From Fictibacillus solisalsi (GTDB lineage Bacteria > Bacillota > Bacilli > Bacillales > Fictibacillaceae), in assembly GCF_900103485.1 (NCBI RefSeq), contig NZ_FNHW01000001.1, positions 1,151,418-1,215,417 on the forward strand: 64,000 nucleotides of DNA. Reading direction: 5' to 3'. Both the position numbers and the translations under genes were made by a program. Each line of letters begins with the position of its first letter. The stretch's first letter is position 1. This document shows, piece by piece, positions 27,468-35,390 of the stretch. The notes below the pieces were generated by a model. It had not been told where the DNA came from. It made no database searches and saw only the letters and a program-made list of their open reading frames with translations.

Positions 27468-28193
27468 ATGGTATCCCAATCAACAGAAGGTTCATCAAAA
27501 ACCAAGCAGATATCTATAGAAGCAGCAGCAGCCCATTTCTTTAACGGCATGACACTGATGGTCGGCGGATTTGGTGGGGTGGGCGCTCCACCGGGCTTGA
27601 TTAATGTGTTGATTGATAGACAGATTAAGGACATTTACATGATCAGCAACGATACAGGATTCCCCTGGATTGGACCGGGAAAGCTGATTACCGAAAAACG
27701 GGTTTCCCGATTAATCGCCTCTCATATCGGTTCCAACCCGGAGGCAGGTAAACAGATGCAAAATGGTGAACTCGCCGTCGAATTCATTCCTCAAGGAACG
27801 CTCGCTGAAAAAATCAGAGCCGGTGGAATGGGGCTTGGCGGGATTCTGGTGGATGTCGGATTCGGAACCATCGTGGAAAAGGGAAAGCAAACAGTGGAAG
27901 TGCAAGAAAAAACGTTCATGGTTGAACCGGCGCTTACAGCGGATGTTTCCATCGTATATGCAAAACAATCGGATACGTATGGCAATCTCATATACGATAA
28001 GAGCGCAAGAAATACCAATCCGCTGGTGGCTATGGCCGGGAATGTGACTATAGCCGAGGTGGAAGAAATCGTTCCTGCAGGACAGCTGGATCCGGAATGT
28101 GTGGTAACACCGGGGGTCTTTGTGGATTATATCGTTCAAAGCAAAGGGGTGGACTGGAAATGGGTCTGGGAATTGAAACAAGACACCAAATAG
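27468..28193 (+). CDS. yodS: CoA-transferase subunit A
   Basis: 241 residues, 3-oxoacid CoA-transferase alpha-type subunit, YodS. Features are VGGFGGVGAPPGLI near the N-terminus and SNDTGFPWIGPG. With YodR it should transfer CoA onto the acetylated beta-amino acid in lysine catabolism; the donor is unknown. AAGGAGGGATG lies upstream. Its last 34 bases overlap the yodR start, consistent with translational coupling of two subunits. Confidence 0.9.
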   Translation: MVSQSTEGSSKTKQISIEAAAAHFFNGMTLMVGGFGGVGAPPGLINVLIDRQIKDIYMISNDTGFPWIGPGKLITEKRVSRLIASHIGSNPEAGKQMQNGELAVEFIPQGTLAEKIRAGGMGLGGILVDVGFGTIVEKGKQTVEVQEKTFMVEPALTADVSIVYAKQSDTYGNLIYDKSARNTNPLVAMAGNVTIAEVEEIVPAGQLDPECVVTPGVFVDYIVQSKGVDWKWVWELKQDTK

Positions 28194-28822
28194 CAAGGAG
28201 AGCCGCCCTGGAAATTGAACGGGGGATGATTGTGAATTTGGGGATCGGTATTCCGACTCTTGTCGCGGACTATATTCCAGGAAACTATGGGGTGATGCTG
28301 CATACGGAAAATGGCATTCTCGGCATGGGAGGGTCTCCACCGCCGGGAAAAGAAGACGGCAACCTTTCCAATGCAGGGGGGTATCCGGTAACGCTGATTC
28401 CCGGGGCCTCATATTTCGACAGTGCCACGGCATTTGGGATCATACGCCGTGGGCTGCTCGATATAACGGTGCTGGGCGCCCTGGAAGTAAGTGAACAGGG
28501 GGATATTGCCAACTGGATTGTTCCTGGAAAAAGAGTGCCAGGTATGGGTGGTGCGATTGATCTTGCCCAAAAATCAAAAAAAGTCATTGTGCTGATGAAC
28601 CATTCCGATAAAGAGGGGAACCCCAAAATCGTAAAAAATTGCAAATTGCCGCTTACTGTAAAAAGAGGAGCTCATATGATCATTACCGAAAAAGCGGTGA
28701 TTGACATCGAGAATGAAAAGCTTGTCCTGAGAGAAGTCATGTATCCGCATTCGGTCGAAGAAGTGGTTGAATCAACAGGCGCTCCGCTTGAAATCCGTAA
28801 TGAGGTTATGACCTTTCAATAA
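28160..28822 (+). CDS. yodR: CoA-transferase subunit B
   Basis: 220 residues, the beta-type subunit paired with YodS. The catalytic-glutamate motif reads HTENGILGMG, and the glycine-rich motif GIPTLVADY is present. The ATG at 28160 is chosen for length (B. subtilis YodR 217) and the AAGGGGTGG upstream; the frame is open earlier but lies within yodS. Overlaps yodS by 34 bases. Confidence 0.9.
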   Translation: MGLGIETRHQIARRAALEIERGMIVNLGIGIPTLVADYIPGNYGVMLHTENGILGMGGSPPPGKEDGNLSNAGGYPVTLIPGASYFDSATAFGIIRRGLLDITVLGALEVSEQGDIANWIVPGKRVPGMGGAIDLAQKSKKVIVLMNHSDKEGNPKIVKNCKLPLTVKRGAHMIITEKAVIDIENEKLVLREVMYPHSVEEVVESTGAPLEIRNEVMTFQ

Positions 28823-28846
28823 AGCCTAATATTCAGGAGGGATCAT

Positions 28847-30136
28847 ATGTTAGAGGAAATTCAGAAGTGGATGATAAAGAAAAAACCGGAGGCGGTCTCG
28901 TTCCTTCAGCAAATGGTTCGTAAGAACAGCGAACAGGGAAATGAAAAAGAGGTACAGCTGCTGATTGCCGAAAAGCTAAAAGATATAGGCTGTGAAGTAG
29001 ATCTTTGGCATCCGGACGAAGAGGAGTTTCTTTTGCATCCCTATTTTTGTGCGACTCGAACAGATTTTTCGAACAGCCCTAACGTAGCCGCAGTAATTAA
29101 AGGAACAGGAGGCGGCAGGTCAGTTGTTCTCAATGGCCATGTGGATGTCGTCCCACCGGGCGATATCAGCCAGTGGAAAAACGATCCGTACAGCGGTACC
29201 ATTAAGGATGGAAAGCTGTACGGCAGAGGGGCTACTGATATGAAAGGTGGCAATCTCTGTCTGTTGCTCGCAATGGAATGCATCAAGGATCTGAAGCTGG
29301 AACTAAAAGGGGATGTCATCTTTCATAGTGTGATGGAAGAGGAGAGTGGGGGAGCCGGAACACTCGCCGCCATATTAAGGGGATACACAGCGGATGCCGC
29401 CATTATCCCAGAACCGACTAACATGAAAATTTTCCCTAGCCAGCAAGGTTCCATGTGGTTCAGAGTCCATATTTTTGGCCGCTCTGCACACGGCGGAACC
29501 CGGTATGAAGGAGTCAGCGCGCTTGAAAAAGCCATAGTCGTCATACAGGAAATCCAGCGGCTTGAGAAAACGAGAAACGAAAGAATCACCGATCCCCTGT
29601 ATGAGAAGATTCCGATTCCAGTTCCAATCAACCTTGGAAAAATATCAGGCGGTGACTGGCCATCTTCAGTTCCTGATTGTATTGTGATTGAAGGGAGAAT
29701 TGGAGTTGCTCCAAATGAAACGCTAGAGCAAGTAAGGAACGAGCTTGAAGATAGAATGGCAAGTATTCAGGACGATTGGTTAATCAATCATCCACCCCGG
29801 GTGGAATGGTTCGGAGCCCAATGGCTTCCTGGCTCCATTGATCCGGAACATGAGTTAATGCAGCTTCTCAAAAAGCGATTTAAGGATATCTCCGGCGCCG
29901 AGCCTGTTATTGAAGCTTCACCATGGGGAACAGACGGCGGACTTCTGACAGCAGTAGGACACACGCCGAGCATAGTATTTGGGCCTGGCGTCACTTCTGT
30001 CGCTCATTATCCGGATGAATACATCGAACTGGATAAAATTTTTGAGGCGGCAGCTATGATCATCCTAACGATTTTGGACTGGTGCGGAGTAAACCATCAG
30101 CCACAACAAAAAGAGCTTCTTAAAAAGGAGAAGTAA
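28847..30136 (+). CDS. yodQ: M20-family deacylase YodQ
   Basis: 429 residues. M20 metallopeptidase/deacetylase with zinc-binding GHVDVVPPG and the following GRGATDMKGG, catalytic/zinc-bridging EEESGGAG, and the dimerisation domain GRSAHGGTRYEG. In the kam pathway it is proposed to remove the acetyl group added by AblB at the four-carbon stage. AGGAGGGATC precedes the ATG. Last gene of the operon; no terminator was recognised after it. Confidence 0.88.
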   Translation: MLEEIQKWMIKKKPEAVSFLQQMVRKNSEQGNEKEVQLLIAEKLKDIGCEVDLWHPDEEEFLLHPYFCATRTDFSNSPNVAAVIKGTGGGRSVVLNGHVDVVPPGDISQWKNDPYSGTIKDGKLYGRGATDMKGGNLCLLLAMECIKDLKLELKGDVIFHSVMEEESGGAGTLAAILRGYTADAAIIPEPTNMKIFPSQQGSMWFRVHIFGRSAHGGTRYEGVSALEKAIVVIQEIQRLEKTRNERITDPLYEKIPIPVPINLGKISGGDWPSSVPDCIVIEGRIGVAPNETLEQVRNELEDRMASIQDDWLINHPPRVEWFGAQWLPGSIDPEHELMQLLKKRFKDISGAEPVIEASPWGTDGGLLTAVGHTPSIVFGPGVTSVAHYPDEYIELDKIFEAAAMIILTILDWCGVNHQPQQKELLKKEK

Positions 30137-30146
30137 CGGCGATTAA

Positions 30147-30539
30147 CTATAATGAAGAGGAAGATTCGGGCAAATCAGGGCCTGTGATTGGTGGAAGAGA
30201 GCGCCAATGGATGGCTAAAGAAGAGATGTGTTCTTTGGTGATTAATGATGAAGTATGGCGGGGGCATGGAGCTTTGAGCATGTCATACACAAAGTTCAAT
30301 CCAAGGGGCAGCAAGAAAGCAGGAGTATAAAGGGGAAAAAATTGGCTCAGCTTGTACACAGCTTCATACGTGATGGCAAGCTCGTACAACAGGTACGGCG
30401 CTCCTGATTGGGTAACAATAAAGGTTCTGTAAGCGAAGGATTCACTTTCATAATATTGAGAAACAATCTGATACTCTTTTTTCTCGATTTGGCAGTTTGG
30501 AATTTTAAACAGATGGGAATCTGGATTTCTAACAGACAA
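30147..30539 (-). CDS. Hypothetical protein, unrecognised
   Basis: 130 residues from a TTG start at 30539, supported by a very strong AAAGGAGG seven bases upstream. The first 70 residues look protein-like (KKEYQIVSQYYESESFAYRT); the C-terminal 50 are Pro/Ser/Leu-rich and may be less constrained. No family recognised. It converges on yodQ with 10 bases between stop codons and no terminator. The opposite strand also reads as a plausible but start-less frame over 30145-30330, so the true coding strand of the 3' part is uncertain. Confidence 0.45.
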   Translation of the reverse strand: MSVRNPDSHLFKIPNCQIEKKEYQIVSQYYESESFAYRTFIVTQSGAPYLLYELAITYEAVYKLSQFFPLYTPAFLLPLGLNFVYDMLKAPCPRHTSSLITKEHISSLAIHWRSLPPITGPDLPESSSSL

Positions 30540-30607
30540 TCGTTGTCCTCCTTTCGTCTCATTTCATTATGATTTCGCGGTAAAAAGAGGTTTTTCCTTT
30601 TATGAAA

Positions 30608-30637
30608 TAAAAAAAGATGAACAAAATGTTCATCTTT
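30608..30637 (-). terminator. Terminator of the zinc-ribbon gene
   Basis: AAAGATGAACA/TGTTCATCTTT stem (30613-30623 with 30627-30637); on the minus strand it is followed by seven T. It overlaps the stop codon of the gene. Confidence 0.8.
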
Positions 30638-30887
30638 AAAGGGGATTATTTTGAGCTCTTTTAATAAAGGTCTCTTCTTCACCCACTACGCCGCAGGCAG
30701 CACATTGAATGAGTTTGCTGGCTCCGTTGTAAGGAATATGAAAAGGATCAAGCTCTTCATTGCTGTTGTACTGGTTGACAACGGAGCCAGTTGCAGGATC
30801 CAGTTTTACCGATTGCGGGACCTGATCAATAATGTTAAACCGTGTACGGTTGGTTTTGCAGTTTGGGCATAAATAAGCATTTGCCAT
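30636..30887 (-). CDS. Small zinc-ribbon protein
   Basis: 83 residues with two CxxC pairs, CPNC at residues 8-11 and CAAC at about 62-65, predicting one zinc ribbon that brings the chain ends together. The middle is polar with no membrane segment. AAAAGGAGG lies upstream of the ATG. Family not recognised; nucleic-acid or protein binding is possible. Divergent from the small TEFA-motif gene at 31006. Confidence 0.75.
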   Translation of the reverse strand: MANAYLCPNCKTNRTRFNIIDQVPQSVKLDPATGSVVNQYNSNEELDPFHIPYNGASKLIQCAACGVVGEEETFIKRAQNNPL

Positions 30888-31005
30888 GAGTAAACCAGCC
30901 TCCTTTTAATACATAGGATTGCCATTATGAGGAAAATTATAAGGAGGATTCTTTTTTTGACTTTCGGGAACCATAGGTATATTCTATAAACAGGAGCTGA
31001 CCACA

Positions 31006-31146
31006 TTGGGAAGACAGAAAAAAGGAAATGCCAATGCCCAGCGTAACAACAACGCAAAGAAAATGGAACAGCGCAGTGATACAGAATTTGCCGCTATGGA
31101 TGAGCAGCAAAGTGACAATCACCGCCACGGCAAGAAAACAAAGTAA
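31006..31146 (+). CDS. Small spore-like protein with TEFA motif
   Basis: 46 residues, TTG start, AGGAG nine bases upstream. Highly hydrophilic (Asn, Gln, Lys, His), no hydrophobic core. It contains AQRNNNAKKMEQRSDTEFAA; the TEFA core resembles the GPR cleavage site of gamma-type SASPs, so it may be a very short gamma-like SASP. Other small Bacillus proteins have similar composition, so the call is tentative. No clear sigma-F/G promoter was seen. It ends four bases before the 6S RNA promoter. Confidence 0.55.
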   Translation: MGRQKKGNANAQRNNNAKKMEQRSDTEFAAMDEQQSDNHRHGKKTK

Positions 31147-31149
31147 GTA

Positions 31150-31178
31150 TTTACAAATTCCAACATTAGAGTTATAAT
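31150..31178 (+). promoter_or_regulatory. Strong sigma-A promoter of the 6S-like RNA
   Basis: TTTACA (31150-31155), 17-bp spacer, TATAAT (31173-31178): five of six at -35 and a perfect -10. Start expected near 31185. Confidence 0.8.
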
Positions 31179-31184
31179 TACATT

Positions 31185-31407
31185 CTGCGATGTTAGTGGC
31201 TCTTATTTTGTCTTAAACCGATATGAGTAATTCGGGAATCCTAAATGACGGGTTGAATACACCGTGCCTCTCCATTACGCAGAGGAAGGTGGAAAGACCG
31301 CTGCGGATACCCACCTGTGAGAACGGGTTTTTAAGACAGGATGAGCTACGGCAAAGCGGATATACATAACAAGCTTATTTTACTCCTTAGGTAAAATAAG
31401 TTTTTTT
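31185..31407 (+). ncRNA. ssrS: Probable 6S RNA
   Basis: No reading frame; transcribed from a near-consensus promoter and ended by a perfect 10-bp terminator (31374-31383 with 31391-31400, then T7). The ends pair: GTCTTAAA (31210-31217) with TTTAAGAC (31330-31337) and GGCTC (31198) with GAGCT (31343), giving a long hairpin with a central bubble. ACCGATAT next to the inner stem resembles the CCGA motif at the product-RNA start of E. coli and B. subtilis 6S RNA. 6S RNA mimics an open promoter and binds the sigma-A polymerase. The alternative, a leader of ypcP, is less likely. Confidence 0.6.
31374..31407 (+). terminator. Terminator of the 6S-like RNA
   Basis: Perfect stem CTTATTTTAC/GTAAAATAAG, loop TCCTTAG, then seven T; it lies directly before ypcP. 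Confidence 0.85.
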
Positions 31408-31431
31408 ATTATTGGCGGGATGGTGGAAAGT

Positions 31432-32325
31432 ATGTCGGAAGAAACACAAGAAAAATTGCTGTTAATCGATGGGTTTAACCTGCTGAGCAGATGTTATTTT
31501 GCCACAGCATACGGTAAGGAATGGGATCAGCTCACGCGCAATTCACAGGGCCTGTTTATCAATGGACTGCGGGCCAAGATCCAAAAGCTTCTCCAGCTCG
31601 TAAGAATTCATGAACCTACACATTTGGCCATCGCTTGGGATGTAAAGAGAAACGAAACGTTGCGCAAAGAAAAGTTCCAGGACTACAAGGGAACCCGAAA
31701 CGAGCTTCCTGAACCTTTGATCCAGCAGTACGAAACAGCGGTTACGCTCTTTAATACATTAGGTCTTCCGCAGTTTACCATTCCGAGATATGAAGCAGAT
31801 GATATTATCGGTACGTTTACCCAAAAATGGCGGGATGAGAAACAAGGAGAATGCATTATCTACAGCAATGACCGTGACTTGCTGCAGCTTTTATGCGAAC
31901 AAACGTCCCAGCTTATTGCTGCCAAAAAGGGTGAAATTAAATATACAGTGCATGATTTCCGCGATGACTATGGAATTGAGCCTTCCCAATGGATCGATGT
32001 GAAAGCATTGCTTGGTGATAAGAGTGACAATATCCCAGGGGTAGCAGGGGTCGGCGAGAAAGCAGCGCTGCCTTTGGTTCAGCAATATAGAAGCGTGGAA
32101 GGCATTTATGAATCCGTGGATGAACTGGATGTGAAGTACAAAAGATATTTCAAGAAACTGCAGCTGGGTCGTGAGATGGCGTTCCTAAGCCGCGACCTCT
32201 GTGAAATCTACAGGGATGTTCCTGATATTCTGGACTTGAATTTTGATGATATCCGAATTAAAGTCAATCGTTCGTTATTGAAGGATGAATTATCCCGACT
32301 TGAAATCAATGTCAGAGTGGGCTGA
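31432..32325 (+). CDS. ypcP: 5'-3' exonuclease YpcP
   Basis: 297 residues, like B. subtilis YpcP (296): a stand-alone version of the PolA 5' nuclease/FEN domain. Metal-binding acidic residues are visible in LLIDGFNLL, IAWDVKRNE, YEADDIIG and SNDRDLLQL, and the helix-hairpin-helix GDKSDNIPGVAGVGEKAA follows. It removes RNA primers or flaps during replication and repair. ATG 31432 follows GGTGG; an ATG 12 bases upstream is less well placed. Confidence 0.93.
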   Translation: MSEETQEKLLLIDGFNLLSRCYFATAYGKEWDQLTRNSQGLFINGLRAKIQKLLQLVRIHEPTHLAIAWDVKRNETLRKEKFQDYKGTRNELPEPLIQQYETAVTLFNTLGLPQFTIPRYEADDIIGTFTQKWRDEKQGECIIYSNDRDLLQLLCEQTSQLIAAKKGEIKYTVHDFRDDYGIEPSQWIDVKALLGDKSDNIPGVAGVGEKAALPLVQQYRSVEGIYESVDELDVKYKRYFKKLQLGREMAFLSRDLCEIYRDVPDILDLNFDDIRIKVNRSLLKDELSRLEINVRVG

Positions 32326-32346
32326 AAATGGCCCGCTCCTTTTTTA
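32315..32346. terminator. Terminator between ypcP and ypdQ
   Basis: GAGTGGGC/GCCCGCTC stem (32315-32322 with 32331-32338, one G-U pair) with T7; the ypcP stop lies in the loop. Confidence 0.7.
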
Positions 32347-32742
32347 TGTAGTTTTATTCAGTTGGACAGCCTTTCGGGCGAGTTCGTCGGCAACCTTATT
32401 TTGTTTGCTTGGGATCCATTTGATAAAGAATAATTGCAATGTATCCATCTTTGCCAATGCTTCTTGAAGAAGGCCGTCATATCGTTTGTCTTTGGCAAAA
32501 CGTTTTTCAACTGCCCGATCAACGGCCTGAGAATCCGTACGGAATGAAACGGAATCATACTTCTTTTCCAAACAAATATCAAGAGCGAGAAGCAAGGCTT
32601 TGAACTCCGCTTCATGATTGGAGAGGCTGCCGAGCGGGATACTGTGTTGTTCAACTTTACCATTTCCGAGTTTAATAAAGATCCCGGCTCCTGATGGCCC
32701 CGGGTCTCCCGCACTGGCTCCATCAATATAAACTTCAATCAC
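32344..32742 (-). CDS. ypdQ: RNase HI-like protein YpdQ
   Basis: 132 residues, the same length as YpdQ. RNase H fold with acidic positions in VYIDGAS (D7), NHEAEFKALL, FRTDSQAV and NKVADELARKA, so the catalytic set looks complete. The basic protrusion of E. coli RNase HI is absent. B. subtilis YpdQ has been regarded as lacking clear RNase H activity, so function is uncertain. Convergent with ypcP and divergent from ypeP. Confidence 0.88.
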   Translation of the reverse strand: MIEVYIDGASAGDPGPSGAGIFIKLGNGKVEQHSIPLGSLSNHEAEFKALLLALDICLEKKYDSVSFRTDSQAVDRAVEKRFAKDKRYDGLLQEALAKMDTLQLFFIKWIPSKQNKVADELARKAVQLNKTT

Positions 32743-32824
32743 ATCTCATCCCTCCTGTTAGTTCTATTATAGCCAAATGGGATACAATAAGGTAGGAGAT
32801 TAATTTTGATGGGAGGTCATGGTT

Positions 32825-33487
32825 TTGAAACTGACGCTGGAATGGGAGTACAAACCTTCAAAGTCGAAAGAAACGGTTCGATTTGTATCAGATCCGGTTA
32901 CAGTTGAGCGTGCAGTACAGCTTGCGGCTGATATTGAGAAAACAGGGAGGCTCGGCAACTTAAGTTTTATGGATGAATCCGGAGTCTATTGGTCCAGGAA
33001 GGAACTTCAAAAAATGGTGGCGGTCATTGTGACAGAGCCAACGGATATTGTTGCCTACTTTGACGGAGGCTTTCAAAAGGATATCCAGGAATCCGGCCAG
33101 GGGGTAGCGATCTATTATACACAAAGTCACAAGAATTACCGTGTAAGGACGAATGCCGCTTTCGACGAGATTTCATCAAACAGCGAATCGGAATATGCTG
33201 CTCTCTGGCTTCTTGTCAATGAACTGGATGCATTGGGTGTGCATCATACTTCTGTTACAATCAAAGGCGATTCGATGGGTGTGATACATCAAATGAGCGG
33301 CGAATGGCCTTGCTATGAAGAAAACCTTCAGCGGTGGATGGACCGGATTGAAGAAAAAATGAAAAAACTCGGGCTTCAGCCTGTCTTTGAACTCCTGAAC
33401 CGAAATGACAATAAAGAAGCAGATACCTTAGCCACACAGGCGTTGAACGGCAATATCATTCATGGAAAAAAAGAAATTATTGATTAA
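32825..33487 (+). CDS. ypeP: RNase H-like protein YpeP
   Basis: 220 residues: an N-terminal extension of about 65 residues, then an RNase H-fold domain with AYFDGGFQKD, SNSESEYAALWLL, IKGDSMGVI and NKEADTLA supplying the acidic quartet. Matches YpeP, a second RNase H-like protein next to ypdQ/ypcP in Bacillus. A TTG start at 32825 is preferred: GGGAGG lies eight bases before it, whereas the ATG six bases earlier sits only two bases from that site. Confidence 0.85.
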   Translation: MKLTLEWEYKPSKSKETVRFVSDPVTVERAVQLAADIEKTGRLGNLSFMDESGVYWSRKELQKMVAVIVTEPTDIVAYFDGGFQKDIQESGQGVAIYYTQSHKNYRVRTNAAFDEISSNSESEYAALWLLVNELDALGVHHTSVTIKGDSMGVIHQMSGEWPCYEENLQRWMDRIEEKMKKLGLQPVFELLNRNDNKEADTLATQALNGNIIHGKKEIID

Positions 33488-33529
33488 AGCCATTTTGAAT
33501 TGTTAAAATTTAAAGGAAACTTTTTTAGA

Positions 33530-33823
33530 ATGGGATGGGATATTTTGTCGCAGTTTTCAATCCAGGACTATTTCCAGCACCTTGCATCCAAAGGGATTAA
33601 GTTGAAAGAAAGCGATACAGCCTTTATTGAATTTGGAAAACAATTTACCGGGATGAGTGATTATATGGTCAGTATTTCGATCGAAATCACATTGAAGGTC
33701 CAACGGGAGTTTGATGGAAGTTATTATATTGCTCTTCTGGAAGGGTTTAAAGAAAATAACATTACGACCAAGAAAAAAGCGTATGCGTATGTAAACTATC
33801 TTGAACTGGAACTTACCGTTTAA
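33530..33823 (+). CDS. Hypothetical protein, unrecognised
   Basis: 97 residues if started at ATG 33530 (AAAGGAAAC upstream, rather distant); a TTG at 33500 in frame is possible. Soluble, alpha/beta pattern with a C-terminal AYAYVNYLELELTV strand. It lies 42 bases after ypeP, same strand, and ends at a strong terminator, so it is probably cotranscribed. No family recognised. Confidence 0.7.
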   Translation: MGWDILSQFSIQDYFQHLASKGIKLKESDTAFIEFGKQFTGMSDYMVSISIEITLKVQREFDGSYYIALLEGFKENNITTKKKAYAYVNYLELELTV

Positions 33824-33834
33824 TATTCATAATA

Positions 33835-33858
33835 AAAAGCCGGAGATCTCCGGCTTTT
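33835..33858. terminator. Bidirectional terminator
   Basis: AAAAGCCGGAGA/TCTCCGGCTTTT, a perfect 24-bp palindrome between the convergent hypothetical gene and the DUF2564 gene. Confidence 0.85.
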
Positions 33859-33864
33859 CCTTCT

Positions 33865-34116
33865 TTAAGGCTTTAATGCCTCATTAATTTGCTGTTCACA
33901 CTGCTGAAGAGTTTCTTTGGCATGCTCCAAGAACATGCCATCCATGCCTGTGGGGTTTTTGAGTGCTTCCTCATACTGCTGCTTGGCGGTATCAAGCGCT
34001 TCTTTGGCTGCATGCAGCTGTCCAGGGTCCATGCTCATTGTTGCATGTCCGATGATTCGCTGTGCACTCTGGATTGACATATCCACTTGTTTTAACTCAT
34101 TGTACGGTTCTGACAT
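33865..34116 (-). CDS. DUF2564 family protein
   Basis: 83 residues, two-helix, Gln/Ala/Glu-rich. QRIIGHATMSMDPGQL and the following AKEALDTAKQQ match DUF2564 of Bacillus. Function unknown; probably soluble. ATG 34116 follows GGTAGGTGA; a GTG nine bases upstream lies in that ribosome site. Confidence 0.8.
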   Translation of the reverse strand: MSEPYNELKQVDMSIQSAQRIIGHATMSMDPGQLHAAKEALDTAKQQYEEALKNPTGMDGMFLEHAKETLQQCEQQINEALKP

Positions 34117-34196
34117 CCCATTCACCTACCTGTTTTTGAATTAGTATGTCTACCGCAGCCATTTTTTATAAGGAATGAAGAAAGTAGGGAGTAATT

Positions 34197-34838
34197 TTGA
34201 ACAAAATACTGAAAGCAGCAGAGAACTATGCAAAATCGGTGCACGGTCACGAGGGAAGCGGGCACGACTGGTGGCATATATATAGAGTGAATAAATTGGC
34301 CTGTTCCATCGCCATAGAAGAAGGGGCAGATTCTTTTATTTGCAGCCTGGCTGCGCTCTTGCATGACATCGCCGATGAGAAATTGAATGGTTCAGAAGAA
34401 GAGGGGCTTCAAAAAGTCCAACGTTGGATGCGAGATAACGATGTCCCTGCTTATGTATGCACAGAGGTTCTTAACATCATTTCAACTATGTCCTATAAAG
34501 GCGGCAACACTGTTCCGATGTCGTCTCTTGAAGGCAGAGTGGTTCAGGATGCTGACCGGCTGGATGCCATCGGAGCGATTGGCATTGCGCGTACATTTGC
34601 TTATTCGGGACATATCGGACAGTTGATTTATGATCCGGATATTAAGGTTAGAAGCAATATGACAAAAGAGGAATACCGAAATGGGAGATCGACGGCCGTA
34701 AATCATTTCCACGAAAAACTTTTGAAACTCAAAAGCAGGATGAACACATCCTATGGAAAACAGCTGGCAGCACGCCGCCATGAAGAAATGGAGCACTTTT
34801 TAGCCGTGTTTTTTGAGGAATGGGAAGGAAGGCGATAA
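34197..34838 (+). CDS. ypgQ: HD-domain phosphohydrolase YpgQ
   Basis: 213 residues, YpgQ/YedJ-type HD hydrolase. Metal ligands appear as H23..H27 (GSGHDWWHIYR), HD in LLHDIADEKL, and a distal D in VQDADRLDAIGAIG. The B. subtilis enzyme has been shown to act as a nucleotide pyrophosphatase, but this family is broad. TTG start, with AGTAGGGAG upstream. Transcribed alone. Confidence 0.9.
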   Translation: MNKILKAAENYAKSVHGHEGSGHDWWHIYRVNKLACSIAIEEGADSFICSLAALLHDIADEKLNGSEEEGLQKVQRWMRDNDVPAYVCTEVLNIISTMSYKGGNTVPMSSLEGRVVQDADRLDAIGAIGIARTFAYSGHIGQLIYDPDIKVRSNMTKEEYRNGRSTAVNHFHEKLLKLKSRMNTSYGKQLAARRHEEMEHFLAVFFEEWEGRR

Positions 34839-34876
34839 AAAGAAGGGGAGATTCGCATGGAGCATGCGGCTCCCCA
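34836..34876 (-). terminator. Probable terminator of the ferredoxin gene
   Basis: GGGGAG-ATT-CGCATG-GAG-CATGCG-G-CTCCCC two-part stem; on the minus strand a T-rich tract (CTTCTTTTTA) follows. Confidence 0.6.
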
Positions 34877-34892
34877 GGTAGTGGCGTTGGAT

Positions 34893-35213
34893 TTATTCTG
34901 CCGGACGTGGTCCTGCGTCAACACCGTCTTTTGAGGAAGTCATGGCGGGTGCGATTTCAGCATCCCCACTGACTCTTACCTGGCAGGAAAGGCGGATATT
35001 CTCACCAAGGCCTTTCGTTTCGATGATTTTCCGTTCTGCTTCGCCCATCTCACCGAAGCTGCCCTGCAGCACTTCCACCCGGCAGGTCGTGCACCTTGCA
35101 TTGCCCCCGCAACGGTGAAGAATATCTACTCCTTGGTCTTCGAGTCCAAGAACGAGTTTCTTGCCGCTTTCAATTTCATATTCGCCGAAACCCTTTACAG
35201 TGATCTTTGCCAT
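34893..35213 (-). CDS. 2Fe-2S ferredoxin
   Basis: 106 residues. Plant-type [2Fe-2S] ferredoxin with ligands C35, C41, C44 (RCGGNARCTTC) and C77 (LSCQV). A small soluble electron carrier; partner unknown. The C-terminal 25 residues are Pro/Gly/Asp-rich, beyond the core fold. TAAGGAGG lies upstream of the ATG. Divergent from fhs. Confidence 0.92.
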   Translation of the reverse strand: MAKITVKGFGEYEIESGKKLVLGLEDQGVDILHRCGGNARCTTCRVEVLQGSFGEMGEAERKIIETKGLGENIRLSCQVRVSGDAEIAPAMTSSKDGVDAGPRPAE

Positions 35214-35390
35214 TAAAAAGAACCTCCTTAAATATGTAAATTGTAATCCCTTCCATTATAGTATACATGGGTCTGCAGCAAAAATGAAAATTTGGATACA
35301 TAATTAAGGCAGGAAAAGCAACATTATCTTTTATGCCTGTTTTTTTGTAGAATAAGAATAGCACGTATTTTTACAGGGGGTACACTATAG

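Noticed and set aside
30145..30330. Plus-strand reading after yodQ that ends KFNPRGSKKAGV
   Set aside because: Protein-like composition but no start codon with a ribosome site; the opposite strand has a strong one. Kept only as a caveat on the minus-strand gene.
31185..31407. Riboswitch or T-box leader of ypcP
   Set aside because: No T-box sequence or known aptamer signature, and the long end-to-end pairing with a central bubble fits 6S RNA better.
33835..33858. Perfect 24-bp palindrome as an operator
   Set aside because: It lies between two convergent stops with A/T flanks, so a bidirectional terminator explains it.
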